64,000 nt of DNA from Oidiodendron maius Zn (lineage: Eukaryota > Ascomycota > Leotiomycetes > Myxotrichaceae). Position numbers and translations under genes: made by a program. Where the stretch lies: contig KN832872.1 of NCBI GenBank assembly GCA_000827325.1, forward strand, positions 1,364,001-1,428,000, in the 5' to 3' direction. This document shows positions 37,353 through 49,999 of this stretch, piece after piece. Numbering within the stretch: position 1 is the stretch's first letter; each line of letters begins with the position of its first letter. The notes below the pieces were generated by a model. It ran no database searches and was not told the DNA's origin. It worked only from the letters and a program-made list of their open reading frames with translations.

Positions 37353-38231
37353 ATGGATATGAACACTTTCAACGTCTCCGCGACGTTGAATGTCTTTAGG
37401 CTCATTGCGAAGCCCTCGCTGTGTCTGCCCCACGCGACGGTCTCGACGTTCAATCAGCTGCCGGTGCCACTGAACCAGGCGTTTGGGAAGCAGAAGAATG
37501 TTGATATCAGGGCTGTAGTTTTGGACAAGGACAATTGTTTTGCATATCCGAATGAGAATGAGGTTCATAAGCCGTATGAGGTGGGTTTGAATTTCATATG
37601 ATATGTTTTGCAATATGTTGCAGTTTGAAAACCCCTCCTTTGTTCAAGGAGCAAGTTGGAACAATCTACTCATATATTTGATCTGAACTACATGACCTCC
37701 TCAACTCCACGCCCATCTCTAATCCGATACAGACCCGCTTCCAACGTCTACGAGAAGCCTACCCAGGCCGACGACTCCTGGTCGTCTCCAACTCAGCAGG
37801 CACCTCCTCGCTGGACCCTCACGGACAGCTCGCCCGTGCCGTCGAGTCGGCAACGGGCGTCACGGTGCTACCTCACGCCACAAAGAAGCCTGGCTGCGGG
37901 CCAGAGATCATGGCATATTTCCGCGCACATCCAGAGACCGGCGTCACGCGGCCGGAGCACGTTGCCGTCGTGGGTGACAGGCTGACCACGGATGTTATGA
38001 TGGCGAATCTCATGGGGAGCTATGCGGTATGGGTCAAGGACGGTGTCGTCCCGCGGGAAGAGATGAGCGTGGTGAGTGTTAAGAATATTTCCTTACAAAT
38101 TTCACCTGTGGAATGAATAGGCCCTGATGCATCGAGTTGTCTAGTTTGCGCGTTTGGAGCAGCGGTTTGCGGGATTCTTACTGCGGAGAGGATGTATGGC
38201 CCCGGAGCCCTCGAACCCGTTTGAGAATTAG
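37353..38231 (+). CDS. GEP4: mitochondrial phosphatidylglycerophosphatase GEP4
   Basis: This HAD-superfamily phosphatase turns phosphatidylglycerol phosphate into phosphatidylglycerol for cardiolipin synthesis at the mitochondrial inner membrane. Three exons (37353-37580, 37733-38071, 38145-38231) give 217 residues. The HAD motif I is AVVLDKDNCF (DxD), motif II is LLVVSNSAGT, and the later motifs are ATKKPGCGPE and VAVVGDRLTTDVMMANLMGS. The N-terminal LIAKPSLCLPHATVSTFNQLP is typical of Gep4. The start is set at 37353 (MDMNTFN). An in-frame ATG at 37143 would add 70 poorly conserved residues. That region could be a targeting extension but overlaps the shared promoter with SMD3. Intron 1 (152 nt) is longer than usual. 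Confidence 0.9.
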
Positions 38232-41200
38232 GGTTTAATGGAATGGATGGGAAGGGACCAGGCTTTACTCTCTAAGGTTCTCGTGGGTATTGGGCTGAGG
38301 ATAGGAATTTAGTCCTCTTTTGATCTCATGACTACTTACCTAGCCTTGAGATCGTCGTTGCTTGAGGCTAGAGACACACATGTAACATAATAGTGTACAA
38401 TTATTGCATCGCTGGAAAATTAAGAATCCACTAAAGCGGGCTTTCAGGTAAGAGAGAACTTAAATACCAAGAGAAGGAGTCTATCATGCGTCGGGGGGAC
38501 CATGCTAGTCAATATAACGAGGTATACCAAGAACAATGAGTGTAGTTGTTGACAGCCGGAAGTGGTGAGAGCGGGAAAAGGGGAGGGGTTTTTTCCGAAA
38601 AGGGCGTTGCAAGGGTTAATATGTGATGGGAACATTGACATCTAGCCCACAATTCATCCAGATGACTAGCACAAATGAAAAATAAGAGGAACCATCAATC
38701 GAAACGTATTACGACAGGGTAGCAGATCACACGTGTCGGTGTCGCAGTGTCCACTCGCACAAACCGCTTCTATCGAGAGTTGGATCGCGAGTTTAACCGC
38801 CGTGAGCGTGTTACAGACTTATGTGGGCGAGTGTAAGCGAACTGCCGGAGGTCTACTCCAGACTCACGCGCCTGGTATGGGAGGACCGAAACACTCCGGA
38901 CGCATTGCCCAGCTTACTGTATGCAGGAGTACCATTCAGCCGCCAGCAGTCAGCGCGTCCCCCCATACGTGGCGGCACGGAAGGCCCATGGCGATTGATG
39001 AGGCGCTCGCTCTTTTCCATCCCTCTTCACCTAGGCAAGGGGGTGCGAGGCAGGTGGCACCACCGCGGGCAGGGTTTGTCCATGCGAAAGATGCACAGTG
39101 CGGGAGTGGGCAGGACGAGATCGGACGAAACGAGCGTTGACCGATGCGAAACTGCGGCGGTGAAGGCTTGGAATGGCTATTTTGGGCAACTCCCAGGGAC
39201 GGACGTGTTGAGTACCGCGTGCGCAGAGGGATGGAGCAGAAGGAACGGTAGCAGGAAGGGAATCTCTTCTCTCATCCACCATTCTTGACCCGTCCCGTTG
39301 AAGGCCGGTCGTCAGGTGGATGGTGGAGCCAGGCCCCCTTGGTGTTGGACATCTGCCTCTGTCTGGCAGCGCCGGCCTGTCTTTTTTTTTTGCTGCTCGA
39401 GGTGGATTCAGGTCAGGAGGAAGAGCCTATTGAACGCATCCAGATCGACCAACCTCGGTCTAGGGGGTCTCTGCGTCTCGAGTCGGGTTTGGTGGCAAAC
39501 CATCCCTTGTCTCGCCCGATGTGGCCTTCATGGGTTGCCTCACACCACACAGTCATCCCGTCCTTTACGCCCTCGGCCTGGCGGGTTCCGGCGCGTTCCT
39601 GACTAGGAGAGACATCTCTCCTGACTAAGGCACGCCGCCCTGGCCAGCGTGCAGCAGCGTCCTGGTCAGCGTTGGGTTCAGGTAGGGTCCTGGGGATCGA
39701 GCTGGTCAGCAAAGCAACCTGCATCATGTTGAGGCCACTCAGCGCGGCCAGATGCCCCCTTCGCCCGCAGGCTGGTCCACGCCGGCAGGATCCTGCGTGG
39801 TGCAAGGAGGAGTTGTGGTGTCCCGGTGTCGCGAAAGGGGTAGACGCTCTGCTTCTATTTCCATCGTGACGCCGTCTCGCTCTCCCTATTCCCGCCGACC
39901 GCTGGGCCACGCGCTGGTGGTGGTAGTGACACCGCGCCTGTATGCCCCTCCACCGTGTGCGGACCCCCTTCCTCTCCCAGGGCGACTGGTTACAGCGTCT
40001 GCACCGCAACACCCGCCTGGCCGTAAACGGGCCTGGCCTGGCTCGCGTGGTGCCTGGTTGAGAGAGTGAGGGCGGGACCATCTCCGCCTCACGCGCCTCC
40101 TGTTGGCTTTCTGTCTGAGGCAGGCAGCTAGTCGGTGTGTGTAGCAGGTCAGACGGCCCAGCTTCGTCCCTCGTCGGTCATCAGGTAGGCGTCCTCGCAT
40201 GATTGTGCTACCGTGCGCTATGCCTGGGGTGGGCGGGCGTGGGCGTGGATGTGGCTGTAAGGTTGAGGATATGTACACTTGCGGTGCAGTGGTACTGTAG
40301 ATCCCCTTCCCCTCTGGCTCGGCCCCTCTCTGGGTCACTGGTGGTGAGAGAGCGCGTCGTGGAGGGGAGAGATAGAGAGAGAGAGAGAGAGAGAATAGAG
40401 GGAGAGTCGAGGAGGCTCAGTGTGCAGAATTAAGGCTATCTACTCTCATCTAGCTATGAACCCCTCCTGCCTTATTATTTTGCTTCTGTCTGGAATGATC
40501 TCTCTCCTCCGCCGGCTCCCGTATGACCCTTCTCTTCTTGCCTTTCCCTCTCACAGCGTCTCTTCGCTATCGTATCCCCGCTAGTCCGCTTCGGGCCTCG
40601 ACAACGGCCGCCGACTTCCAGCGTTTCCCTCTCGTCCTTTTCCTCCCCTTTTACTCGTTTCCCCTTCCGAGATTCCTGCTCCTCCCTCCTCATCCTCCTC
40701 CTCCTCCTCCTCCACAATCGGGCTATTGCACCACCCAACGCCTCCATCCTCCCTCTTTTTCTTCCCCTCTCTCTCTTTTCATGTCACGTTTTTAGTAGCC
40801 CTTTTTCTGTACCCACCACTCCTTTGGGTCCATTACGCTCCTTTCGGCTTACTTCAACTCTCTCCCCTTTTGACTTCAAGGTCCTCAATCCCGCTCCGAC
40901 TCGCACTCCTTCGGTCGAGTTTCTTTTCGAACATTATTGCCCTGCTCCGGCCTTACGCAAAACTCTATACCGCTGCGGCCTACCCTTCGTTCGTTTCCTG
41001 CCAGAGACAGGGACCCCGTTTACCTCGCACGCTTATCCCCCGACCTTTTGATTCTTTGACGCCCGGCCGGGTCGCGACGCCTGTCGCACCCGCGAACCAC
41101 CACACTCCTTACCCAAATATTCATTCATTTTATCTATCGACCCTCCCGCAGACCACCCGCAATCTGTGACAGCCGCATCTCGTCGCGCGACGCAAAAGGA

Positions 41201-41237
41201 CAGCTCCCTGGAATAGTGGGACGTTGTGCACTGATAT
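38232..41237. other. 3-kb gene-free region upstream of homeobox gene
   Basis: No supported gene. From about 38.7 to 40.4 kb the base composition is GC-rich, and long frames open by chance on both strands (for example 39413-40081 minus, 222 codons, Arg-rich, no family). From 40.4 to 41.2 kb it is pyrimidine-rich. A long promoter and 5' leader for the homeobox gene is the likeliest use, since fungal developmental regulators often have both. Confidence 0.5.
40375..40394. repeat. (GA)10 microsatellite
   Basis: Ten perfect GA units, with imperfect GA-rich sequence on each side, lie in the presumed leader or promoter of the homeobox gene. Confidence 0.9.
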
Positions 41238-43197
41238 ATGGAAAGCGTGTCGCAAGAAAACATGGCGGTGGACGTGAAGGTTGAGATGGCGGCCATGTCC
41301 CCTGAGGACCCGCTCATGAAAATGTCGTCGACACCGTCGCCGACTGCCTCGAATTCGGCCACCAGCACCACCTCGGCGTCGCGCCGCCCTCCGCGCAAGA
41401 GCACCCTGACCCAGCAACAGAAGAACCAGAAGCGCCAACGCGCAACGCAGGACCAATTGGTCACGTTGGAGAAGGAATTCAACAAGAACCCCACCCCGAC
41501 GGCCACCGTGCGGGAGAAGATTGCGGAGGACATTAATATGACGGAACGGTCGGTTCAGATCTGGTTTCAAAATAGGTGGGTGATGTTGGATCTCGGGTCG
41601 GGACGGGGATGGGCTAACAGACAATAGACGGGCCAAGATCAAGCTCCTCGCGAAGAAGAGCATCGAGACCGGCGAAGACTGCGATTCCATCCCCGAATCC
41701 ATGCGCCAGTATCTCGCCATCCAAGCCATGGACTCTGGCAAGCCCTTGGCCGGCACCTTTCTGAACCGTCCCGGCATGATACCGTATGGCACGGTCAACA
41801 TGATGCAGGGAGGGGAGCAAGGTCCTACTGGGAAAGTTGGTGAGTGAACGCGTTCTTACGTTCTTTTTTGTGCCGGCACGTGGGTGGGGGGCTAAATTCC
41901 TCTAGTCATAAATCACCTTTCGTGTCGATCGTTATCCATAGGAACATGGACCCGTATTGGCCAGAATGCCATGGACCTGATTGTCTTCTATTCCCCGGAA
42001 AAGGCCTGCATGACCTACTACATCAATAGCGAATCCTGTGGCTACAAGATGGAGTTTCCGTTCGCCTTCATCAAGAACATCTACCTCGAGAATGGGAACC
42101 CAGAGACGGGTAATCCAGGGGGACTGGTGGTGGAACTCAATCGCCCCCCCCTCTTTTTTATGGACTCGTCTGGATCAGGCGGATTTTTCGATTGCGACGA
42201 CTTCACGGAGAATCAACAAGCCTCTCAACTACTGGTGCATCACCTTGGTGGCAACCCTAAGGTCCTTAGTGGTCAACTGGCGAAGCTTGTGTCTCTCGAA
42301 TCCTTCATGACCCGGCACGCCCCATTCGAGCAGCAGCAGCAGCAGCAGCAGCAACAGCTCTCCATGTCCGCTCCCGTCTCTCCCACCGGTCACCGTCCTG
42401 CCTCGCAACCAAACTACAACGCCCACGCTCATGTCGGTATGTTCCAGGAATCGCAGTGGGGCATTGGCATGCACCCAGGGGCTCGAGGACCTGGCCACAA
42501 ACGACAGAGGAGTCGATCGGTTCCTATGGCTGTAGATTTCTCCATGTTCAACAGCCCGATGCCCTCCTTTATTATCCAGCATCCGGGAGAGACCCAGCTA
42601 CAACCCCACGACCCGAGCATCTTCGCGCCTGTACCGCAGCAACCGAGTAATCTGGCACCTCTCGGCACGAACCTGCGGATCGATACATCGCCTCAGTACA
42701 ACATGGACTTCAGACAGTACCCGATGTCAGCGGCGACAACTACATCTCCGTCCGACTATGCCAGCCCATCTTTCTTCTCGCAAGGCCCCGAGACTGCCGT
42801 TCTCCCCGCGTCTTCGTATAATAACCCTCAGTTCGCGGCCCCTTTCCTCTCGCCCAACACCATGGTTGACCCGACGACCATGATCCCGCCTTCCGTCTCT
42901 CCTCTCTCCTTCATGAGCCACGGCGACCCGGCTATTGTTGACCAATCCCCCCCGCTCTCGCTGATGCACCGCAGCGCCTCTGCGGACGTATACAGCCTCT
43001 CTCATGACCAGCACTCGACTATATCAGATGATGGGGCCGGACTGAACGAGATGTATTCTAAGCACACTCTCACTCTTCCCCTGCATCCCCACTCTCCAGC
43101 ATACACGGAGCAGCAAGCAGCAGACATGGATATGAACCAGCTCGTCTCGTTCGACGAAAATCCAGCGAGCCTTTCTCCGGAAAACCTATCCCAATGA
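41238..43197 (+). CDS. homeobox transcription factor
   Basis: Three exons (41238-41575, 41628-41839, 41942-43197) give 601 residues. The homeodomain spans about residues 55-115 and reads [20 protein letters not shown], then the recognition helix [18 protein letters not shown]. Intron 1 falls inside the WFQNRR codons. A second region (residues about 185-270: [54 protein letters not shown]) looks like a folded fungal-specific domain that accompanies this homeodomain. The rest is Gln/Pro/Ser-rich with a nine-Gln tract (42331-42357) and a short basic patch, GHKRQRSR. Related fungal proteins regulate development and phosphate or secondary metabolism, but the specific ortholog is not identified. 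Confidence 0.9.
42331..42357 (+). repeat. polyglutamine tract (CAG/CAA)9
   Basis: Nine Gln codons (seven CAG, one CAA, one CAG) lie in the homeobox protein. Such tracts vary in length between strains. Confidence 0.9.
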
Positions 43198-44325
43198 GCA
43201 GCATCTCTCTGTGGCCCCATTTACGCTGTAGACTGAAGTGCGACATGGCGTTTTTCCTTTGGCGGTGTTTGAATGAATGAGGGGTAAATACCAGTGACGG
43301 CCTGTGTTGACAACTTTTTTTTTGTTGCGTTATTCGAGTTCTCTTCTCCAAAGTTGCTCCCTTACCCCCTCTTGTCTCATCTTGATGAGAGGGCTAGTTT
43401 TTGATCTTGCCTCATTGCTTGCTTCTCTCCTTTTTACGCTACGAACTGCATGATGCCTTATTCTCTTCGATCCGGCGTGTCTGGCACAGCGATCGTTTTC
43501 TCAGTGGCTTTTGCGGGCGTGACTTTGGTGCATCTGTTCATGTTATACCGTCTCCGGCGGAGACTTGGTAATAAGAAAGGGGAATAAACTGGTTGAGAGG
43601 ACCCACTATTTTGGAGATACCACGGGGAAGGACGGTGGAGGAGCGGCTGGGAAGGGATCCACCGCTCGAACTTGTGCATGCTCGAGCATTGGGAGCTCAC
43701 TATGGACTTAATAGCGTAAATCTATTCTGTGAAAACCGTATATTTCAGCCAGCTCATGTGATGCCTCCCCATCGCGCTCGTCCTCGACTCTGAGCCTGAC
43801 CCGAACATTCTCCCAGGCACACATCCGACACGTGGACGTAAATAGAAACACGGGTATCCGATCCACAGGGACAGCTAACAACTATACAATTTGCCACTGG
43901 TGCCAGAGGCGTCTCTCTACTTTTTATCTTGCTGCCTACAATTTGCCGGCGTACCCAGTCCCCTTTTGTGTGGCGCAGTACCTCGCCTGATAATTTTCCA
44001 TATCCGAACAACCACATACCAAGGTTATGGGAGAACTAGACGTCACAGACTCGTTGACGATAGGATCAAGTTAGCGCCACATCTATTCTGTATTTTCCCT
44101 ACCTTCTTCACTTAGGCCATTCTGTCTGTATCGATGCCCCAACGCAGTAACCCTCTTTTCTGGCTGTGAGGGATCAGTGACATTCATGAAGCACTCCATT
44201 GGCGGCTTGACTTAGGACAACAGGCGGATGTCCACCATAATACCGCCTAGAGGTACGTAACGACACTTGGGATACGAGCATATCCTCACCGCGCAGTCGA
44301 ATGAGGGCTACTGCGACATCTCACT
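43198..44325. other. intergenic, no gene seen
   Basis: About 1.1 kb between the homeobox gene and the flippase. Several short frames match nothing I know. A T run lies near 43315. Confidence 0.5.
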
Positions 44326-47300
44326 ATGGCCGATAGAAGGGAGGCAGGACCTCCATCGCGGTCGACGCAGCGGAGAAGTGCCACAGATCCGGTACACCCC
44401 GCAGATATGGATGACAGCCCACCGCGAGAGAAGGAACCCAAGGTGCGATTCTCTCTGCACCTCGATGGCTCAGGGCCTTCAAGTCAGCGTCCCGGCACGC
44501 CGACCCTGACCGTGGACACAACGACTATCCCCAGGAGAACACAAGAAAGTCCTAGATCTCCTGGTCTGCACCACCGTAATGTTCCGAGCCCAACATCCCC
44601 GACATCACCACGAGGGAGAGACAGAGGGTATTCCCTGCGACGAACGTTATTTGCGAGGAATGTGAACAACCAGTCCGAGGCGCTCAGTCCAATTGAACTG
44701 GTGTCGCCAACCTCCTCACAGGAGAATGAAGACATAATAAGCGGCACAACCGGAGGGCAAGGAAAACAGCCGCTGGGCAATGTGACAACGATCACCACTG
44801 ACGGCATACCGACTTCCTCAGGTAGGCAAGACACTCTACGATCTGATCATGCGATCCCGGACAGCAAGGACAAGAAGACGTTTGGCACCGTGAGCCTGCC
44901 AAACTACGATAAATGGGTGCAGAAGGCTAGTCGAGGAAGTCCGCTGAAGCGGACATGGAAACGGTTATACAAAGGAACATCTCTCGAGGCGTTATTTGCC
45001 AAGAAACAGCTCCCACCGTCGAAAGATGGCAGACATATCGACATCGACGCTTCGCGGCAGACACCCGTGATTGATGAGAGGACTGGGGCGGAACATATAC
45101 CAAACACTATCCGGTCAAGCCGATATACTCTCTGGGATTTCGTTCCACGCCAGCTCCTCTTCCAATTCTCTAAACTAGCGAATGCGTACTTTCTCTTGAT
45201 TTCTACCATTCAGTTGATCCCCGGCCTGAGTCCCACGGGAAGCTACTCAACTATCATTCCGTTACTAGTCTTTGTGGCAATCAGCATAGCGAAGGAAGGT
45301 TGGGACGATGTTCGTCGATACAGGTTAGATCAGGTTGAGAACAATAAGGAGACATTAGTTATGCGCCACTACAAGCCCGGAATTCCTGTGCAGCCCGAAC
45401 CGACAGGAATCCGACGCAAGTTAAAAGATTTGTCCTTATCCAAGAAGGAGTTGACTACTACGACTAGCACAGATGACGGTAATGTATCACTCTTTGGCGA
45501 CGCCAAGATGCACTGGGCAATTACGAAGTGGAGCGATGTGAAAGTGGGGGATATTATCAAACTTCGTCGAGACGACGACGTGCCGGCAGATATTGTTCTA
45601 CTTCGCGTCGACGGCCCTAACAATGTCGCGTACATCGAGACCATGGCTCTTGATGGTGAGACCAATTTGAAGACGAAGCAGGCGCCCACGCCGCTGGCAA
45701 AGCGCTGTGGGACTTCTGAAGACGTCGCGGCGTGTCGTGCACAAGTCGTGACCGAAGACCCGAATCTCGATCTATATAATTTTGACGGGAGAGTTACTAT
45801 TGCTGGTGAGACGTTGCCTCTGACCACGAACGAAATCGTTTTCCGGGGGAGTACACTGAGAAATACGGCCTCCATTTTCGGAATGGTTATTAACACGGGA
45901 GAGGATTGCAAGATTCGCATGAATGCTAATAAAAGCCCTCGGATCAAATCTCCTGCCATGCAAGTCATATCAAACAAGATTGTTGTCATGGTTGTGATAT
46001 TCGTCATCGTTCTGGCATTGTTCTGTTCAATTGGGTATCAGATCTGGAGTGAGAACGTGGAAGAAAACTCTTTCTACCTGGACGGGGCGCATTATAGCTT
46101 TGGTTTCACGCTAGTAGCGTTCATCATTCTCTACAACACTTTAGTGCCGCTGTCTCTGTACGTGAGCTTGGAAATCATCAAGGTTGGCCAACTACTACTC
46201 ATGAATGACATCGAGATGTATGATCCGGTTTCAGACACCCCGATCGTCTGCAATACAACAACGATATTGGAGAACTTAGGACAAGTTGATTACATCTTCT
46301 CCGATAAGACGGGCACTTTAACAGATAACGTGATGCGTTTTCGGAAGTTGAGCGTTGCTGGGTATGCATGGTTGCATGACTTTGATCTGCGGAAGGAGGC
46401 TGCTGAGAAAGCTGCAGCGAACAGTAGGGAGTCTATACTCTCGCAGAAGAGGAAAGGCAAAGGAGTGCCTAGGAGATCCCAATCAGGCTTTGGAAGTACG
46501 AGCCGGGCTGCCTCAGTTGCCGGTCACTCCCGCAATGGGGGGACTATGAGTCGAGCAACCTCATTCGTGGGATCATCGCGTCGACCAAGCACCACTGTTC
46601 TCTGGAAGTCCTCAGCCCGCCCCAATAGAGCGCAGCCAGAGTTCCGTACGGAAGACCTCCTAAGATATCTGCAGCACAAGCCTCATAGCATCTATACGAA
46701 GAAGGCCAAACTATTCCTCATTTCCCTCGCACTCTGCCACACCTGTCTCCCGGAAGTCCAAGAGAATGGGGATATCAATTTCCAAGCCGCATCTCCCGAT
46801 GAACTGGCCCTGGTTCATGCCGCCCAGGATCTAGGCTATCTAGTCATGGATAGAGTGGCGCAATCGATTACATTGAAGTATCCAGGCGGTCCGGATTCAA
46901 CGGAGACGATTACCGAAACCTACGACATCCTCGACGTAATTGAGTTTTCTAGCAAGAGGAAACGCATGTCTATCATTGTGCGTTACCCGAGTGGCAAGAT
47001 CTGCATCTTCTGCAAGGGCGCAGATTCTGCTATACAACCTCGATTGCGACTGGCTGCACTTGCTCAGCAGAAGGCCTCGGAAGTTTCTCGACGGAGTAGC
47101 ATGAGGAAGAGTTTGGAGAGCGAGGTGGCTCTGAGAAGAAGGAGCGAGCATAGCCCGACTGAGTTCCGCAGGACTAGCATGAGCCCTTCTAGACTCAGTA
47201 GAAACTTGAGTCGGAAGAGCTTGGCAGGCGGCCGGCCCAGCATGGCTAGCTCGAGACTTCAGCCAATCCGGGATGAGCTTGACAATTGGCTTCAGGACCG

Positions 47301-49392
47301 GGAGCGCGATGTGGCTGTAGACGACGACCATCCTAGTGTTTATCAGGGTCCGACACCGAGACCGTCGATGAATAGATTCTCGTTTGCTTCCAACAGCGAG
47401 GGGGTGTCCATGCTAGATGAGTACTTTGATGACCTTATTAACGATGCCGTTGCTCTGGATGACGAGGCTATCTTTGAGCGGTGCTTTCAGCACGTTGATG
47501 ACTTTGCTACAGAGGGTCTCAGGACTCTACTCTTTGGATACAGGTATCTGGACGAGCAGGAGTATGTTGGCTGGAAGAAGATATACATGGATGCGACTAC
47601 CAGTCTCGTCGACCGCCAGAACAAGATCGAGGCTGCCGGGGAGATGATCGAGCAAGGGTTTGAGCTCGCCGGCGCTACTGCCATCGAGGACAGGCTGCAG
47701 AAGGGCGTGCCAGAAACCATTGACAAACTGCGAAGGGCTAATATCAAGATATGGATGCTCACTGGTGACAAGCGGGAGACTGCCATCAATATCGCACACT
47801 CGGCACGCATCTGCAAGACCTATTCTAACATTGTCATCTTGGATCAAAAGTCCGGCGAGGTTGAGCAGCGAATGGCCACCACCTTACTTGATATCGGCAA
47901 CAAGACAATCGCACATTGTGTCATTGTTGTGGACGGCCAGACTCTTAGCGATATCGACGCCAACCAGACCCTATCTCTACTTTTCTTCGACCTTGTTGTG
48001 CAAGCAGATTCTGTTATATGCTGCCGAGCAAGCCCGAGTCAAAAGGCTTCACTCGTGAAGAAGATTAGGACAAAGGTCAACAAATCGATCACATTGGCCA
48101 TTGGCGACGGCGCGAATGATATTGCGATGATCCAGGAAGCCCATGTCGGGATAGGTATCAGTGGCAAGGAGGGCCTACAGGCAGCCAGGATTTCGGACTA
48201 TGCCATCGCGCAGTTCAGATTCTTGCAGCGGCTCCTGCTCGTCCATGGTCGATGGAACTACGTTCGCACCGGGCGGTATATCCTTGGGACGTTCTGGAAG
48301 GAGCTCCTGTTCTACATCGTCCAAGCCTTGTACCAACGCTGGAATGGATACACGGGTTCGTCGCTTTACGAATCCTGGTCATTGACGGTGTTCAATACTC
48401 TCTTTACCTCCCTGGCGGTCATATTCCTGGGTATCTTTGAACGAGATCTCAATGCGTCAACGCTCCTGGCTGTTCCGGAGTTGTATGTCAAGGGTCAGCG
48501 CAACGAATCGTTTAATATCAAGAAGTATCTAGGATGGATGTTCATGGCGTCTTCTTCTTCAATGGTCATTTACTTCCTGATGTTCGGCCTCTACGGCGAG
48601 GCTATCTTTACAAAAGATGAGTCGGTTTTGGCTCTAGGTCAGATGTGCTTCACTGTAGCGGTGGCATTCATTAATACGAAAATGCTGTAAGTTCTCTCTC
48701 CGAAAATCTACTCTACATGGACTAATTGTTCGCAAAGTATCCTCGAAATGAGCAAGATCACCTATGTGTCAGCGATAGGCATGATTTTGTCCGTCGGCGG
48801 CTGGTTCCTCTGGACAGTAGTCCTAGCCGCAATCTACAAGCCCAAAAATGACAAGGTCTACGCCCAGTACCCGGTGTATGATGACTTCCTTAGCTACTAC
48901 GGCCGAGACTTCAGCTGGTGGCTCAACACGATTCTTATTCTCACTGCCCTTATCATGTTCGACCTCGCCGTGACTAGCATCCGCAAGAGCTTCTGGCCCA
49001 CGGATACAGACGTGTTCCAAGAACTGGAGCAGGATCCCATAATCCGGCACCGCTTCGAAGAGACGGTAGCTCACGAGCTGGAGGGCAATGACAGTGAGAT
49101 CAAGATGGGAAGAGACGACACCAAGACCAGTGCCGATATTCGCCGCGAAGAAGATATCCAGGCCCTTCTATCCCGACCGAGGGTTATGCCCACGTCGACG
49201 GATCTGCCGATAAGTCCTTCAGCCAGCAGGAGCGAGACGAGCAATAGCGCTGGCCTGATGCGCAGGAGGGTCTCGACGGATGTGAACGCCACGTTGCATA
49301 GTGATGTGGAGCTCAGTAGCATGCCACGGAAGTCTGCAATCACGTTCCGGCACTCGGTGGATATAGCGGAGGTCCTAGGCAGGCGGGCGTGA
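44326..49392 (+). CDS. DNF3: P4-ATPase phospholipid flippase, DNF3 type
   Basis: A P4-type ATPase that moves phospholipids to the cytosolic leaflet, probably in the trans-Golgi or endosomes like yeast Dnf3. Two exons (44326-48686 and 48738-49392) give 1671 residues, close to yeast Dnf3. The N-terminal 210 residues are disordered and Ser/Pro-rich. The flippase marks are RYTLWDFVPRQLLFQFSKLA, the actuator loop ALDGETNLKTK, the phosphorylation site DKTGTLTDN, the nucleotide domain SPDELALVHAAQDLGY and KGADSAI, then TGDKRETAINIAHSAR and IGDGANDIAMIQEAHVGIGI. Ten membrane helices are expected. Two Ser/Arg-rich insertions, after DKTG (about 46,400-46,620) and after KGAD (about 47,050-47,400), probably carry phosphorylation sites. 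The tail is Ser-rich. Confidence 0.93.
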
Positions 49393-49999
49393 TCTGAGTT
49401 GACTCCTTGGTGGGGATTTGCAAGTCAATTTGGAACAAAATTCTTTGAATTTTTCATTTTTTAAGTTTTAATTTTTGGCTTTTCATGATCTCACGAATTG
49501 CACGATGATACCACAGATACATATAAAGTATTCTTAGACGAGCATCATGCTCTGGAGGTGTTTTCATTAGGAACCAGGCTGGATAAGGAGGTGTATTTGG
49601 TACTATGCACGCCATGCTTTTGGAAAATCGGATTGTTCGTCTTTGCGTGTTTGCTTGGAATTAGTGTTTTTAAATGTTATATGCATGGGATGGAAAGAGA
49701 GATAAGGGATGTCCTAGATCTCTTCGCTTGAATAGTAGTATATACCTTATATGTAGTACGCCGATATAGCAAATGGTGCAAAAGTTTGAACATGTACGTG
49801 TGGGTTACTATACACTGCGCCTTACACTTAGTATACGAATCGGGCATATGGGCACATGTGAGTAGAGGTTTGAAGTTTGTTGAAGATTTTTATTGTTTTG
49901 TCTAACGTGCGTAGTTTAGCGCCATCAATCTGCCGCCGTTATTATCCAGATCATGTCTTGTGACATCTGGCGCTTTTACTTTCTTTTCTGTTTTTATTC
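49393..49999. other. convergent 3' region of DNF3 and AHA1
   Basis: About 600 bases, AT-rich after the DNF3 stop. A plus-strand frame at 49498-49731 encodes one hydrophobic stretch but starts without ATG context and matches no family. Not called. Confidence 0.5.

Noticed and set aside
39413-40081. 222-codon minus-strand frame
   Set aside because: It sits in a GC-rich block where long frames open by chance on both strands. It is Arg-rich and resembles no family.
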